Source: Halocatena salina
Lineage (GTDB): Archaea > Halobacteriota > Halobacteria > Halobacteriales > Haloarculaceae
Length of the DNA stretch: 64,000 nucleotides
Direction: 5' to 3'
Assembly: GCF_023115355.1 (NCBI RefSeq)
Contig: NZ_CP096023.1
Location: 62,001-126,000 of the forward strand
Shown: positions 55,853 to 64,000 of the stretch, piece after piece
How the letters are laid out: each line of letters begins with the position of its first letter
Position numbering within the stretch: the first letter of the stretch is position 1
The notes under the pieces: model-generated
The model's input: the letters and a program-made list of their open reading frames with translations, nothing else
What the model was told of the DNA's origin: nothing
Databases searched by the model: none
Position numbers and translations under genes: made by a program

Positions 55853-56553
55853 CCCAGTACCTCCGGAACGACGTGATCACGGACGAATCCCCGGTCAACA
55901 TCAACGAAGTGCTGGAGTCGGGGATCGTTTCCGCGACTGAACGACTCACTCCGTTCAAGCGTTTTACTGAGTAGCTTCGATGGGATGTCGTAGGCGTTTT
56001 CGAGCAAGAATTTGTTCAGGATGAACTGCTCTGGGTCTGCCTCTTCGGCTCGAAACTCACCGGTTTGGTTGATACCCATCCGAAACGATGGACGGTTGGG
56101 AAGCGGATCCTCACTCCAGACGGTAAACTCGAACGTCGATCCCGGAGAAAGACCGAGATAGTTGCGAATGGTTTGCCAGCCCGCACCGGCTGCTTCAAGG
56201 ATTTCCGGCACGGATTTTTTCCCATTCACACGATCCGCAATCTCTGGATCGTTCGTCGTGAAATGGCGCTCTGACCGGTAATCGCTGCTTCTGAACGTTC
56301 GTTCTCTGGCGTCGACGGTGAGGGGGCGCATATCCGTCACGAACACCGGCAGTTCCCGAAGGTGATCGTACGACGGAGACGTGGCCTCCGATCCCAAGAG
56401 TGCATACCGTTTTTCGAGACCAAAGTAACGATATCCCAGCGCGTGCATGAGTGCCGTCGCGGAGAGGATTGGTTGCGTTCGGATCGAACGCCCCTCTGCA
56501 CTTGAGTAGAACAGCGGAGCGTACAATGTAGCTCGATACGTCTGTTCAATCAT
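55849..56553 (-). CDS. csc1: Csc1 (Cas5 of type I-D)
   Basis: A 234-residue RAMP protein, MIEQTYRATLYAPLFYSSAE then RTQPILSATALMHALGYRYF and MRPLTVDARERTFRSSDYRS. It lacks the glycine-rich Cas5 start of type I-B systems (GPFAxFRRF) and fits Csc1, which caps the crRNA 5' handle in the I-D complex. It follows csc2 with an eight-base overlap. The open frame continues 44 codons upstream inside csc2 in another frame, so the start is 56553. Identification rests on family pattern and on operon position. Confidence 0.85.
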   Translation of the reverse strand: MIEQTYRATLYAPLFYSSAEGRSIRTQPILSATALMHALGYRYFGLEKRYALLGSEATSPSYDHLRELPVFVTDMRPLTVDARERTFRSSDYRSERHFTTNDPEIADRVNGKKSVPEILEAAGAGWQTIRNYLGLSPGSTFEFTVWSEDPLPNRPSFRMGINQTGEFRAEEADPEQFILNKFLLENAYDIPSKLLSKTLERSESFSRGNDPRLQHFVDVDRGFVRDHVVPEVLG

Positions 56554-57493
56554 CGTCGTCGAAGAAGGCTTTTGCAGCCCTTGTGAGCGAATCGAATTCC
56601 TCACGGAGTACCTCATCAGCGTCGGCAGCTTCTCGGGATGCAACTTCTTCGAGCCGATCGTACCAGTCGGGGAACGGTTCTGCACCCTCTAAGTCACCGT
56701 AGACCTCCCAATCAGAGCGGCGTGCATCGTCGATATACGCATTCAAGCTGGTTTCGATCTGCGTCTCAGTGTCAGCGTCGGTATACTCCATCAGGAGTTC
56801 GCCCGTTGACAGTGACGTGTCGTGTTCCCCAAGAATGAGTCCCACAATCGAGTTCCTCACGTTTCGCCCTGTCCGCGTCTCTTTCGCCCCGTACCGACCG
56901 GTGTTGAGGAGATTGTGAAGAACGTAGAGCAACATTGGACCAGTCCCCGCTTCGAGCGTGATGAAGTGGACGAGGGAGTTCCCTGGTTGGACTTTGACGA
57001 ATTCGAACAAGGCTTCCGACTGGTCGTTTTCCTCGTTGCGCATCGTCCCAGACTCATACACTGCATTCCGAGTCTCCTTATTCATCAGATCGTACTCGTC
57101 CGTGGTGTAGGTGTATCCCTCGATCACACGGGATTTGATGGCGAAGTCCTGATCACCAGTCCCTGCGAGACCGTACGTGATGGTCCCGACGTTGAGTGAC
57201 TCGTCAAGTGTCGCTGGCTCGTTGTACGTGTACTCTTCAGCCACGAGATCGTCATCGAGTGACCGCAGGAGATCTAACCCCGTCAGTCGCTCTTTGCTAG
57301 TGAACTTCTCGCCGTTGACCTGCGCGTGGAGTTTTCCATCGAATTTTTGCGTCTCCGAACGATTCGTCTTCGAGTTCCGGAACAGGGTTGGTTCGGTAAT
57401 CTCTCGCTTTACCACCAGCGTAATGGATGGTTTTTCGCAGCGGTAGATGTCGAACGAGTCAACAAGGCCGATGTCTGGGTATGTGAGTGTCAT
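56546..57493 (-). CDS. csc2: Csc2 (Cas7 of type I-D)
   Basis: A 315-residue backbone RAMP protein from MTLTYPDIGLVDSFDIYRCE with LVVKREITEPTLFRNSKTNR, GLAGTGDQDFAIKSRVIEGY, then an internal GTGPMLLYVLHNLLNTGRYG and RNVRNSIVGLILGEHDTSLS. These are the patterns of Csc2, which polymerises along the crRNA. An upstream Met at 57529 would overlap cas10d; the start at 57493 follows the cas10d stop by 16 bases. It is the fourth gene of the operon reading from cas6 to csc1. Confidence 0.87.
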   Translation of the reverse strand: MTLTYPDIGLVDSFDIYRCEKPSITLVVKREITEPTLFRNSKTNRSETQKFDGKLHAQVNGEKFTSKERLTGLDLLRSLDDDLVAEEYTYNEPATLDESLNVGTITYGLAGTGDQDFAIKSRVIEGYTYTTDEYDLMNKETRNAVYESGTMRNEENDQSEALFEFVKVQPGNSLVHFITLEAGTGPMLLYVLHNLLNTGRYGAKETRTGRNVRNSIVGLILGEHDTSLSTGELLMEYTDADTETQIETSLNAYIDDARRSDWEVYGDLEGAEPFPDWYDRLEEVASREAADADEVLREEFDSLTRAAKAFFDDDD

Positions 57494-57509
57494 TGGTGTC
57501 TGCTTGGTG

Positions 57510-59963
57510 TTAGTCGTCGGATGCGTCACTGTTAATTTCGGTGAGACACTGTTCGTAGGCGTAGCGATAGGCGTTGACTAGGGCATTCTCCCAGTCAGAG
57601 AGCTTTTTCAGCTCGTACAGGTCATTCGCACGGAGATACGACCGGATCGCTTCGACGAACGCTTGGGCTTCGTCGGTGGTTGCATATCCAGCGTAATCCT
57701 CTCGATCTGCGGCGTCGTACACCTGTGCTTCAACGTAAGAGAGCGTGGCGTCTTCGTCCAGGCCCTGACTTTTCGCGCTGAGGAACGCCTCGATCGCCTC
57801 TCTGAACACCTTCGTCTTCTTGTATTTGCTATCATACTGTACGCCGAATAAGTCGATGCCCCGCTGGGCGACTGTTTTCATATCCATGAATTGTTGAGTG
57901 TGGTACGATTCGATGTAGTCCCTGAGCTCGTCTCGCCATATTGCCCGCTCGTCGTTGGAGAGGGCAAAATCAGTCAACTCGTGGAACGTGTCTTGTTCCA
58001 GTTGGAGGTACGGATTGTTCATCCCGGCCTGCTGGCCGATAATGCTGATGAGTCGGCATAATTCGAGAGTGCGTTGGAGGTGTGACTCCTCGTAATTCTC
58101 CTCACGCTCGATGAACGCCGGCAGCGGCCCAAACCGGTCTGCCTCATCGAGATGCAACAGTTCCTGTTCTCGGATCGGATCTTCATCGAGGAACGCTGCA
58201 TTCGAGCTCGCAAACCGAGTGAATGGCCGACCCAATACGACCTTCATCCCGGTTGATTGTGCAGCCTCTAACAGTTGGCGGACGACGACCATCCGGTGGT
58301 TTTTGTCTGCCATCGACGGATGGCCGCCAAACCGGAAGGGTTGCACGTAGTACTGTGGTCCGACGAGACTAGTTGTTACCTCCGTGTCGCCGAGATCGGG
58401 GATCTGGCCCTGTTGGAGGCCAATTCGGTCACTTCGAAGGCGAATATCCCCGACGAAGTCATCGAAGTAATAGTACGCCACGTCGACCTTGGAATTGAGT
58501 CCCACCCCGTGGCGATCACACAGATCCGCCAAAAGTGCGTATTCTAAATTACACACTTCACAAATCTGTTTAAATTCACCATGGGGCTCAACTCGCCGAG
58601 AGAACTCGTACGACCGGTATACGGTCGAATGGCCCTTCTGGTAGCTGGTATCGGTCTGCCCACCGCACAGGAAACACATCTGCTCTTTTCCTGGAAGCTC
58701 AGCCACGGATAGAGGGTCGAAAAACCGATCAACAGCAGTACCGATCGCGTCGTTTTCCGGCTCGAGATCTGCATGGAGTTCGGGGCGAATTGCAGCTGCG
58801 AACTCCGCAAGGAACGATCGATGCTCATCGAAATGCCGAATCAGATAGGCGATGAAGTGAATTTTGACCTTCTGTGGCCCCTCTCGCTCACGAATTCTAT
58901 CGTAGGCCTCTTGGATAGCGTCGTCGTCGAACTCCGATTGGCCGTCGATATAGATCGCCTTCGCAAGGATCGGGAAGTACTCATCAAACGCTTCGGGAAT
59001 CCATTCGAACCCTTCAACGCCAGCGGTTCCATCGTGGAGGAGTTCACGAAACGTCTGTGCGATAATCTCCTCTTTGAGTGTTGGATCGAGGGCGAACTCA
59101 GCTAGAATATCGTAATCGAAGGAGTTCCAGTTCAGTTTACACGAGAACGAATAGCGGTCGCTTTCGATGAGCTGCTCGCTCAATCTCGCGTGTACGTGCT
59201 TTTGGATCGTATCCCGATCAATTGACTCGCCCAGATAGAGAATTGTCTCGTCAGTGCTTCCGACGACGACGCCGTATTCGTCTTCGCCAGCTTCACCCGA
59301 GATGACTTCCTTGGTGGCACCGAGTAGCTCGTCGTTAAGAATGGGCTGTTCGATCGCGTGACAGTCGAAGCGGTGGACAGTATCCGTGTCAAACTTCTTC
59401 TGTAGCGCCGAGTGTCCCGCTTTGACACCATCGCGGAGAATGGCAGACGCGATCTGATCACCTGCACGGCAGTATCGTTCGAGACCAACGAAATCGGTTG
59501 GGGTGCCCCGCGTCTCTCGGCTGTCTTCGTTCACCTCGGTATGTTGCACGAGATAGTGGAGATCGTCGCGATAGCCCGAGCCAAGGAAGTCCTCAATGCC
59601 GAAATCATCACCATTCGAGAAATAGGCCTCGAACGCTTCACCTGTGTTGCCGTCTGTTTCGACATCGTAGGCTTCACGGACGTATTTGTTGGTATCGTGC
59701 AGCGCCAGTGCTGCGGCGAGCACTTTGATATCTTCTTCGAGCGTTTCGATGTCGTGGCCATTACTGACTGCCGTGTACACGAACGTATTCACACCGATCG
59801 TGATTGCGTTGATAAGGTGGGCAGCCAATGACGTGGTCTCATCGGGTGCGGTTTTAGCGTCATACGCACCAGCGTGTTCGATGATGTTTTCGATCAGTGG
59901 TGATTCTATGATGTAGCGGTGAGCATACCGTGCTGCGCTTGCTGGTGAATCTGCGAAGTTCAT
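57510..59963 (-). CDS. cas10d: Cas10d (Csc3), large subunit with HD nuclease
   Basis: An 817-residue protein from MNFADSPASAARYAHRYIIE. The N-terminal HD nuclease has His49 in SLAAHLINA, the HD pair at 89-90 in ALALHDTNKY, His141 in LVQHTEV and Asp169 in CRAGDQIAS. A zinc-binding pair follows, CFLCGG at 430-433 and CEVC at 468-471. Downstream are long helical palm- and thumb-like regions without a GGDD cyclase motif. This is the I-D hallmark: the large subunit cuts DNA while Cas3' only unwinds. The open frame continues to 60098 but overlaps cas6. The ATG at 59963 overlaps the cas6 stop (ATGA). Confidence 0.93.
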   Translation of the reverse strand: MNFADSPASAARYAHRYIIESPLIENIIEHAGAYDAKTAPDETTSLAAHLINAITIGVNTFVYTAVSNGHDIETLEEDIKVLAAALALHDTNKYVREAYDVETDGNTGEAFEAYFSNGDDFGIEDFLGSGYRDDLHYLVQHTEVNEDSRETRGTPTDFVGLERYCRAGDQIASAILRDGVKAGHSALQKKFDTDTVHRFDCHAIEQPILNDELLGATKEVISGEAGEDEYGVVVGSTDETILYLGESIDRDTIQKHVHARLSEQLIESDRYSFSCKLNWNSFDYDILAEFALDPTLKEEIIAQTFRELLHDGTAGVEGFEWIPEAFDEYFPILAKAIYIDGQSEFDDDAIQEAYDRIREREGPQKVKIHFIAYLIRHFDEHRSFLAEFAAAIRPELHADLEPENDAIGTAVDRFFDPLSVAELPGKEQMCFLCGGQTDTSYQKGHSTVYRSYEFSRRVEPHGEFKQICEVCNLEYALLADLCDRHGVGLNSKVDVAYYYFDDFVGDIRLRSDRIGLQQGQIPDLGDTEVTTSLVGPQYYVQPFRFGGHPSMADKNHRMVVVRQLLEAAQSTGMKVVLGRPFTRFASSNAAFLDEDPIREQELLHLDEADRFGPLPAFIEREENYEESHLQRTLELCRLISIIGQQAGMNNPYLQLEQDTFHELTDFALSNDERAIWRDELRDYIESYHTQQFMDMKTVAQRGIDLFGVQYDSKYKKTKVFREAIEAFLSAKSQGLDEDATLSYVEAQVYDAADREDYAGYATTDEAQAFVEAIRSYLRANDLYELKKLSDWENALVNAYRYAYEQCLTEINSDASDD

Positions 59964-60808
59964 TGACCAACCTCCACAGCGACAGCACCACACCCACGCG
60001 CGACGAAGCCACCGACGCCCCCGAATTCGCCAAACAGCGCGAGCGCTGTCACCGCCGTCCGAACCGCCTCGCTCGCGCCCTTGAACTTGTAGGTGCACTG
60101 CCCGGAGAAGCCCTGACGTTGGATGGGCCGACCGTCTTCGCCACGGTTCACGAGGACGCTGTGGGAGTCGAGCGACCGGAAGTCGGGCTTCTCGATGAGG
60201 TTTTCCTCGAAGTCCGCTCGGGTCAGGCCCAGTTCCAGTTCGTCGGCCTGTTCGGTCGGCACCGTCTTGTTCCAGCGACGCAGCAGCGAGCGGAACGTGC
60301 TCGCTCGATGAGGGAACATCGTGGTGATCTCAGCCGTTTCCCGAATACACGTCGGCGTCCGGAACGTCAGTTCGAGCTCGACATTCGGCGGAGCCTGCTC
60401 AACCAGTTCAGCTGCATCGGCTAGCAGTTCCTCGTGCGTCGCGTTCATGCTCGCGAAGTTCCGCACGTGGAAGCTGCCGCGATCAAGGTCCAACGAGTCA
60501 CCACTGAACACGAACGCGTCCGCGAGCGCTTCGAACACGTCTTGATCACGCGGATCGGTGACGCCGAGATCAAGCGTGTAGGTCTGGTCCGTGATCGTCC
60601 GTTGGTGATGCTTTCGCTCACTGTTCGCGAACGGTCCCACCAACCCACTGTTGTGGAGACTCCCGAGGGGGGCGTCGTGGAGCCGCTCGCTCACTCCCGC
60701 GGAAACGTCTCCGAGCGCCGAAAGCAGCGCTCCGTACACCTGATAGCCGTTCCATGTCGGCACAGCGAACGCACCCTCTGGCTCAAGTGTCAATGTAATC
60801 TGTCGCAT
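59960..60808 (-). CDS. cas6: Cas6 crRNA endoribonuclease
   Basis: A 282-residue RAMP endonuclease from MRQITLTLEPEGAFAVPTWN. It has two ferredoxin-like halves and the C-terminal glycine-rich loop GEFGGVGGFVARGCGAV characteristic of Cas6. His residues near the N-terminus (RLHDAPLGSLHNSG, ERKHHQRT) are candidates for the general base. It cleaves pre-crRNA in the repeat to leave an eight-base handle, here ending ATTGAAAC. First gene of the cas operon. Confidence 0.95.
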   Translation of the reverse strand: MRQITLTLEPEGAFAVPTWNGYQVYGALLSALGDVSAGVSERLHDAPLGSLHNSGLVGPFANSERKHHQRTITDQTYTLDLGVTDPRDQDVFEALADAFVFSGDSLDLDRGSFHVRNFASMNATHEELLADAAELVEQAPPNVELELTFRTPTCIRETAEITTMFPHRASTFRSLLRRWNKTVPTEQADELELGLTRADFEENLIEKPDFRSLDSHSVLVNRGEDGRPIQRQGFSGQCTYKFKGASEAVRTAVTALALFGEFGGVGGFVARGCGAVAVEVGQ

Positions 60809-61103
60809 GGTGTCACCTGAAGAGTCGGATTATTTCCGACGGGAATCGATCGACTGATGGCAGGAATTACGGCGCTATCCATTGCTGGAACCCTCCCTGA
60901 CAGCTCGGGCTGATAATCTCTGCCTGCTAGCCACAACTGTTATCCATCGGTGTTTCAATTTGTATCACACATCTCTGCATGGAGTATCACCCACTAAATC
61001 CTTTCGATATTCTGAGACGATCCAATGTATCTGAGATTCACGTCTTTGATCCCATTCTAATAGGACGGTGTTGTTTTATCGCTGCAGTTCGAGGAGCATG
61101 ACA
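60809..61103. promoter_or_regulatory. Divergent promoter region of cas operon and csa3
   Basis: The 295-base gap between cas6 (minus) and csa3 (plus) must carry both promoters. AT-rich candidates lie at about 60953-60970 (TTTCAATTTGTATCA), near 61000 and around 61068. I do not see the leader palindrome GTGGACC/GGTCCAC here, so any Csa3 operator would be a different sequence. Confidence 0.5.
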
Positions 61104-61748
61104 ATGCGAACATATCTTTCTCCGATCGGCTACAATAGCACGAGTGTGACTCGGACGGTGTTGAGTCATGGAGTAGATAGGGATGATCAGATCGTTCTGA
61201 TTCGGCCGACAGCGGAGACGGATACCAGTCGTGCAGACGAGGCGATCAACGATGTGCAGCGGCTGCTCGGGGAAGTCCAGCCGGAGATTGCGGTGACAAC
61301 GGAACGGATTCCACACGACGATTTTGAAACGGCTGTGGTCCGGTGTCAGGAGTTACTCCAGGCAGCTGGGGGCGCTGTGACGGTTAATCTGGGGGGTGGG
61401 GCGCGTGATATTCTGCTGCCGCTGATGACAGCTGTCCTCACAGAGATCCAGCAGATCGATAGCGTTCTCATTTTCAGCGATGTTGATGGCAAGGTCCGTG
61501 AATGGGAGCTGCCGACCCTCAGCACTACCGTGTCCGACACTGTGTATGAGACTCTTACCGCCATCGCCGAGGTCGACGGAGAGATCTCGATACCGCAACT
61601 CACGGAGACCACTGGCCGTCCAAAGAGCACGGTGGCCCGGCATGTTGATCTTCTCGAACAGAACGATGCTGTCGCCGGGCGGCGCGAGGGGAAAACGAAG
61701 CGTGTGTCACTGACCCTGACAGGGCGACTGGTGGTGAACGGTGAGTGA
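61104..61748 (+). CDS. csa3: Csa3-family CARF-HTH regulator
   Basis: A 214-residue transcription factor from MRTYLSPIGYNSTSVTRTVL; MTMRT two codons upstream is an alternative. The N-terminal CARF domain has the Rossmann-like VLIRPTAETDTSRADEA and the ligand-loop motif VTVNLGGGARDILLPLMTAV. The C-terminal winged helix has EISIPQLTETTGRPKSTVAR with HVDLLEQNDAVAGRREGKTK. Csa3 proteins sense cyclic oligoadenylate or other signals and regulate cas genes and adaptation. It lies between the cas operon, from which it diverges, and array 2, so both could be controlled by it. Confidence 0.93.
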   Translation: MRTYLSPIGYNSTSVTRTVLSHGVDRDDQIVLIRPTAETDTSRADEAINDVQRLLGEVQPEIAVTTERIPHDDFETAVVRCQELLQAAGGAVTVNLGGGARDILLPLMTAVLTEIQQIDSVLIFSDVDGKVREWELPTLSTTVSDTVYETLTAIAEVDGEISIPQLTETTGRPKSTVARHVDLLEQNDAVAGRREGKTKRVSLTLTGRLVVNGE

Positions 61749-61919
61749 GGGGGTGAGTTGGGAGACGAACGTCCCGACTCCACTCTCGGAGTCACCCCCG
61801 GGAGGAGAAGCTACGTGGACCTTTATAAGGTCTGTGTACAGGGGGGGTCCACGAAGACGGGGCGATTGCTCACGGAATGAGAAACGTTTATACGCTCTAT
61901 CGACGCATATTCACCCCCT
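61749..61919 (+). promoter_or_regulatory. Leader of CRISPR array 2
   Basis: From about 61809 it matches the array 1 leader in reverse orientation with few changes: CTACGTGGACC, TATA-like TTTATAAG at 61822-61829, TGTGTACAGGGGGG and GGTCCACGAAGA. GTGGACC/GGTCCAC is an inverted repeat in both leaders. A second TATA-like TTTATA at 61887-61892 is 28 bases before the first repeat and would start transcription at its edge. The region between 61749 and 61808 differs and lies directly after the csa3 stop. Confidence 0.8.
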
Positions 61920-63045
61920 GTCACAGTACCCTAGAAACCCAATACGGGATTGAAACAAGGCTCCAAAGAGGCGACCTCGAAGACTGATTACGTCACAGTA
62001 CCCTAGAAACCCAATACGGGATTGAAACTCGATTGCTGTCACCTGTCCATCCGCCTCTCGATGAGTCACAGTACCCTAGAAACCCAATACGGGATTGAAA
62101 CGAATTCAAAGCCACCGACGACGAGCGCCGTGTGGCGATGTCACAGTACCCTAGAAACCCAATACGGGATTGAAACGATGCGTGCCTGGGAGTCCTCACT
62201 CGAAGTCATTGGGTCACAGTACCCTAGAAACCCAATACGGGATTGAAACAGCGTTCCGTTCTCGATGAGGTCCCACAACGTTTGTCACAGTACCCTAGAA
62301 ACCCAATACGGGATTGAAACACCGATTAAGCGGAGGTCCGAGCGCAGGAGGATGTGGTCACAGTACCCTAGAAACCCAATACGGGATTGAAACCGTAGCA
62401 GAAGACTTATCCTCCGATAGTCATATCGCAGTCACAGTACCCTAGAAACCCAATACGGGATTGAAACAAAGGTCGGTCGTGACGGCCTATACCCCGGATT
62501 TCGTCACAGTACCCTAGAAACCCAATACGGGATTGAAACCTGGCTCGGGACGTAGTTCGGCGGGAAGTTAGCGACAGTCACAGTACCCTAGAAACCCAAT
62601 ACGGGATTGAAACTTTCTTGTCCGTCTCGGTCCATTCGCTACGGTCGTCACAGTACCCTAGAAACCCAATACGGGATTGAAACAACCAGAGATCCTCTTT
62701 GAACCCGTCGTCAGCCCGTCACAGTACCCTAGAAACCCAATACGGGATTGAAACGCCAGCGAGTCGAGATCAATGCACTTCCACCGTCCGTCACAGTACC
62801 CTAGAAACCCAATACGGGATTGAAACTGAACGAGGTCTTCCATTGATCTGAGAGCCCGTCTCGTCACAGTACCCTAGAAACCCAATACGGGATTGAAACG
62901 TCGATCCACCACCATGCCGCGATCGCGCCGGAGAGTCACAGTACCCTAGAAACCCAATACGGGATTGAAACCCTGCTGTACCCGCGGCAACACATGAGGC
63001 GTACAAAGGTCACAGCACCCTAGAAACCCACTACGGAATTGAAAC
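61920..63045 (+). CRISPR. CRISPR array 2, 16 repeats of 37 bases
   Basis: Sixteen repeats and 15 spacers of about 35-38 bases. The repeat begins GTCACAGTACCCTAGAAACC and ends CAATACGGGATTGAAAC; it differs from array 1 at two positions (CAAT versus CACC). The leader is on the left. The last repeat (63009-63045) is degenerate: GTCACAGCACCC, CACTACGG and GAATTG. Its GCACCC matches the leader-distal repeat of array 1, and its CACT is intermediate between the arrays, so both arrays probably descend from one ancestral repeat. Spacers share no obvious sequence with each other. Confidence 0.97.
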
Positions 63046-63143
63046 GATATCAGTGTCGATGTACACGGGAGTTCCGGCTCGAACTCGGCAGCGTCCATCA
63101 CAGCACATTACAGACGAATCTTCGCCGGGTTGAAGCACGTTCT

Positions 63144-63371
63144 TTATGGGCTATCGGTAATATGGAGGTCCCCATCGACGGCATACAGATACCCTTTCGA
63201 GAGCAACCGATCGAGGACGCTGTGGGCAACGGACGGCTCACAGTCGAGCTCTGCGAGTGCGGTGACGGCCACCGCTCGTGAAAAGCTGTCTGCAACCGGC
63301 TCGTAGTCTTCATACAGTCGCTCAAGCGCGGCTTGTTCGGTGCGGCCAAGCGGCGTCTGCTGGTTCCGCAT
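63144..63371 (-). CDS. Small winged-helix-like hypothetical protein
   Basis: A 75-residue protein from MRNQQTPLGRTEQAALERLY with AVTALAELDCEPSVAHSVLD and RLLSKGYLYAVDGDLHITDS. The pattern of three helices and a beta wing (GYLYAVDGDLHI) is that of a minimal winged helix. It may be a DNA-binding regulator. The frame extends 20 codons upstream with a hydrophobic stretch of doubtful reality. It lies downstream of array 2 and converges on it. Confidence 0.55.
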   Translation of the reverse strand: MRNQQTPLGRTEQAALERLYEDYEPVADSFSRAVAVTALAELDCEPSVAHSVLDRLLSKGYLYAVDGDLHITDSP

Positions 63372-63692
63372 AGAGACGTAAACGGTCCCAATTACCGAGA
63401 CTGTTCGGATACACGCCAGTATCGGCGACAACGAGACATCAAGGGGAGTTGCTCCGGGCTGTCGTCCCGTTCGTGGATCGCACGCCTGTTCAGTTCTCGG
63501 AGATCATCTCACAGACCACGGAGCATATCGAGGGGCAGAGTCGTGTAGTACCCCATCGCATATCTCATTCAGATCACAGTGATACAACGCTGTTCGAAGA
63601 GCATCCTCCAGAGTGAGCGGCCTCGCACAAACAGTCCGATCGTCGTCATATAGGTCGGTGTGTTTTACTTACTAGAGACTGATATTCTAACC
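63372..63692. other. Intergenic region with a possible gene relic
   Basis: A plus frame without a start reads HQGELLRAVVPFVDRTPVQF then SEIISQTTEHIEGQSRVVPH and RISHSDHSDTTLFEEHPPE to a TGA at 63614-63616. It has protein-like composition and may be the end of a lost gene. The promoter of the membrane-protein gene at 63693 should lie after about 63640. Confidence 0.35.
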
Positions 63693-64000
63693 ATGGATTC
63701 GTCCTCCGACAACCGTTCGATTGATGTCTTGTTTCCAGTACTTCCGGTACAAATCGGGATATCTAAAGCCGAACAGGTCTTGTGTCATGACCAGGTGCCG
63801 ATCGCGCAGCTTATCATGATCGGATTGGGGCTGTTCTCGATGTATCTGATTGTGAAGTTCGTGCTCCGGCTGATGAAGGGGCTCGACAAAGCCGGAAGCA
63901 TTCACGTCGATCGAGGCTATTTCACCCATCAAGTACAGGATAGCTTCTACTCGCTGGTGGCAGCCTTGCTGCCGGTAGTCGTTCCTGTGTTCCTGAACCT
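63693..64000 (+). CDS. Membrane protein, partial at right edge
   Basis: The frame starts MDSSSDNRSIDVLFPVLPVQ and stays open to the end of the window (102 codons). It contains a first membrane helix (PIAQLIMIGLGLFSMYLIVK), a charged loop (LRLMKGLDKAGSIHVDRGYF) and the start of a second (SFYSLVAALLPVVVPVFLN). ATG 63693 is preceded by an AT-rich region. I do not recognise the family; the C-terminal part is outside the window. Confidence 0.55.
   Translation, partial: MDSSSDNRSIDVLFPVLPVQIGISKAEQVLCHDQVPIAQLIMIGLGLFSMYLIVKFVLRLMKGLDKAGSIHVDRGYFTHQVQDSFYSLVAALLPVVVPVFLN

Noticed and set aside
52390-60808. Type I-B assignment of the cas operon
   Set aside because: Cas5 and Cas7 lack I-B signatures, Cas3 has no HD domain, and the large subunit carries HD and zinc motifs as in Cas10d, so I-D fits better.
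61741-63006. Short frames with recurring FQSRIGFLGYCD or HSTLETQYGIET
   Set aside because: Same artefact from array 2 repeats.

Overview
The window reads as haloarchaeal DNA. Nearly every intact protein is rich in Asp and Glu and poor in Lys. Several families are typical of Halobacteria: bacterio-opsin-activator-type HTH regulators, ISH-type transposases, 64-residue cold shock proteins, small CxxC zinc-ribbon proteins and HFX_2341-type regulators. Gene starts and overlaps follow archaeal habits (leaderless or ATGA-coupled). I cannot name the genus. The region is accessory: defence genes, mobile-element debris and many broken genes, with few core genes.

Layout. 0-4.6 kb: the end of a BREX-like BrxD ATPase gene overlapping a BrxHI/Lhr-like helicase gene, then a CARF-like (DUF6293/HFX_2341) regulator facing them. 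5-21 kb: a defence island on provirus debris. It holds a transposase relic, a 1074-aa STAND ATPase with TPR repeats, a VOC protein, broken terminase small- and large-subunit genes separated by a minus-strand cassette (a PIN nuclease overlapping an unknown 341-aa gene, plus a small ORF), an ApeA-like HEPN gene and a 1493-aa STAND NTPase. 21-24 kb: a complete ISH-type IS next to a truncated, decayed copy. 24-30 kb: a small membrane protein, a DMT exporter, a Bat-type regulator, a metal-dependent amidohydrolase and an HTH/PIN pair with a broken HTH paralogue. 31-37.6 kb: a graveyard of at least six broken genes (glpA, SDR, quinone reductase, proline iminopeptidase, Bat-type regulator, serine recombinase). 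37.7-43.8 kb: mostly intact small cellular genes, including two cold shock proteins, an SLC13 permease, a GNAT/zinc-ribbon protein and a CBS protein. 44-49 kb: two members of an unrecognised protein family flanking a 37-aa zinc-finger gene, then a VirD4/TraD-like ATPase and a GNAT gene.

50.6-63.1 kb: a complete type I-D CRISPR-Cas locus. The minus-strand operon cas6-cas10d-csc2(cas7)-csc1(cas5)-cas3'-cas4-cas1-cas2 is coupled almost throughout by ATGA-type overlaps, and csa3 diverges from cas6. It lies between two arrays in opposite orientation (17 and 16 repeats) whose leaders are near-identical inverted copies. Cas10d carries the HD nuclease motifs and Cas3' is helicase only, the I-D division of labour. 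Next to the leader-distal end of the first array I see two, perhaps three, decayed repeats resembling the haloarchaeal type I-B repeat, suggesting a lost earlier system.

Together, BREX-like genes, STAND NTPases, the ApeA-like HEPN gene, PIN modules and CRISPR-Cas make this a layered antiviral region in DNA reshaped by proviruses and insertion sequences. The best candidates for something undescribed are the PIN/341-aa cassette inside the broken terminase, the two STAND proteins, and the paired unknown family at 44-46 kb.
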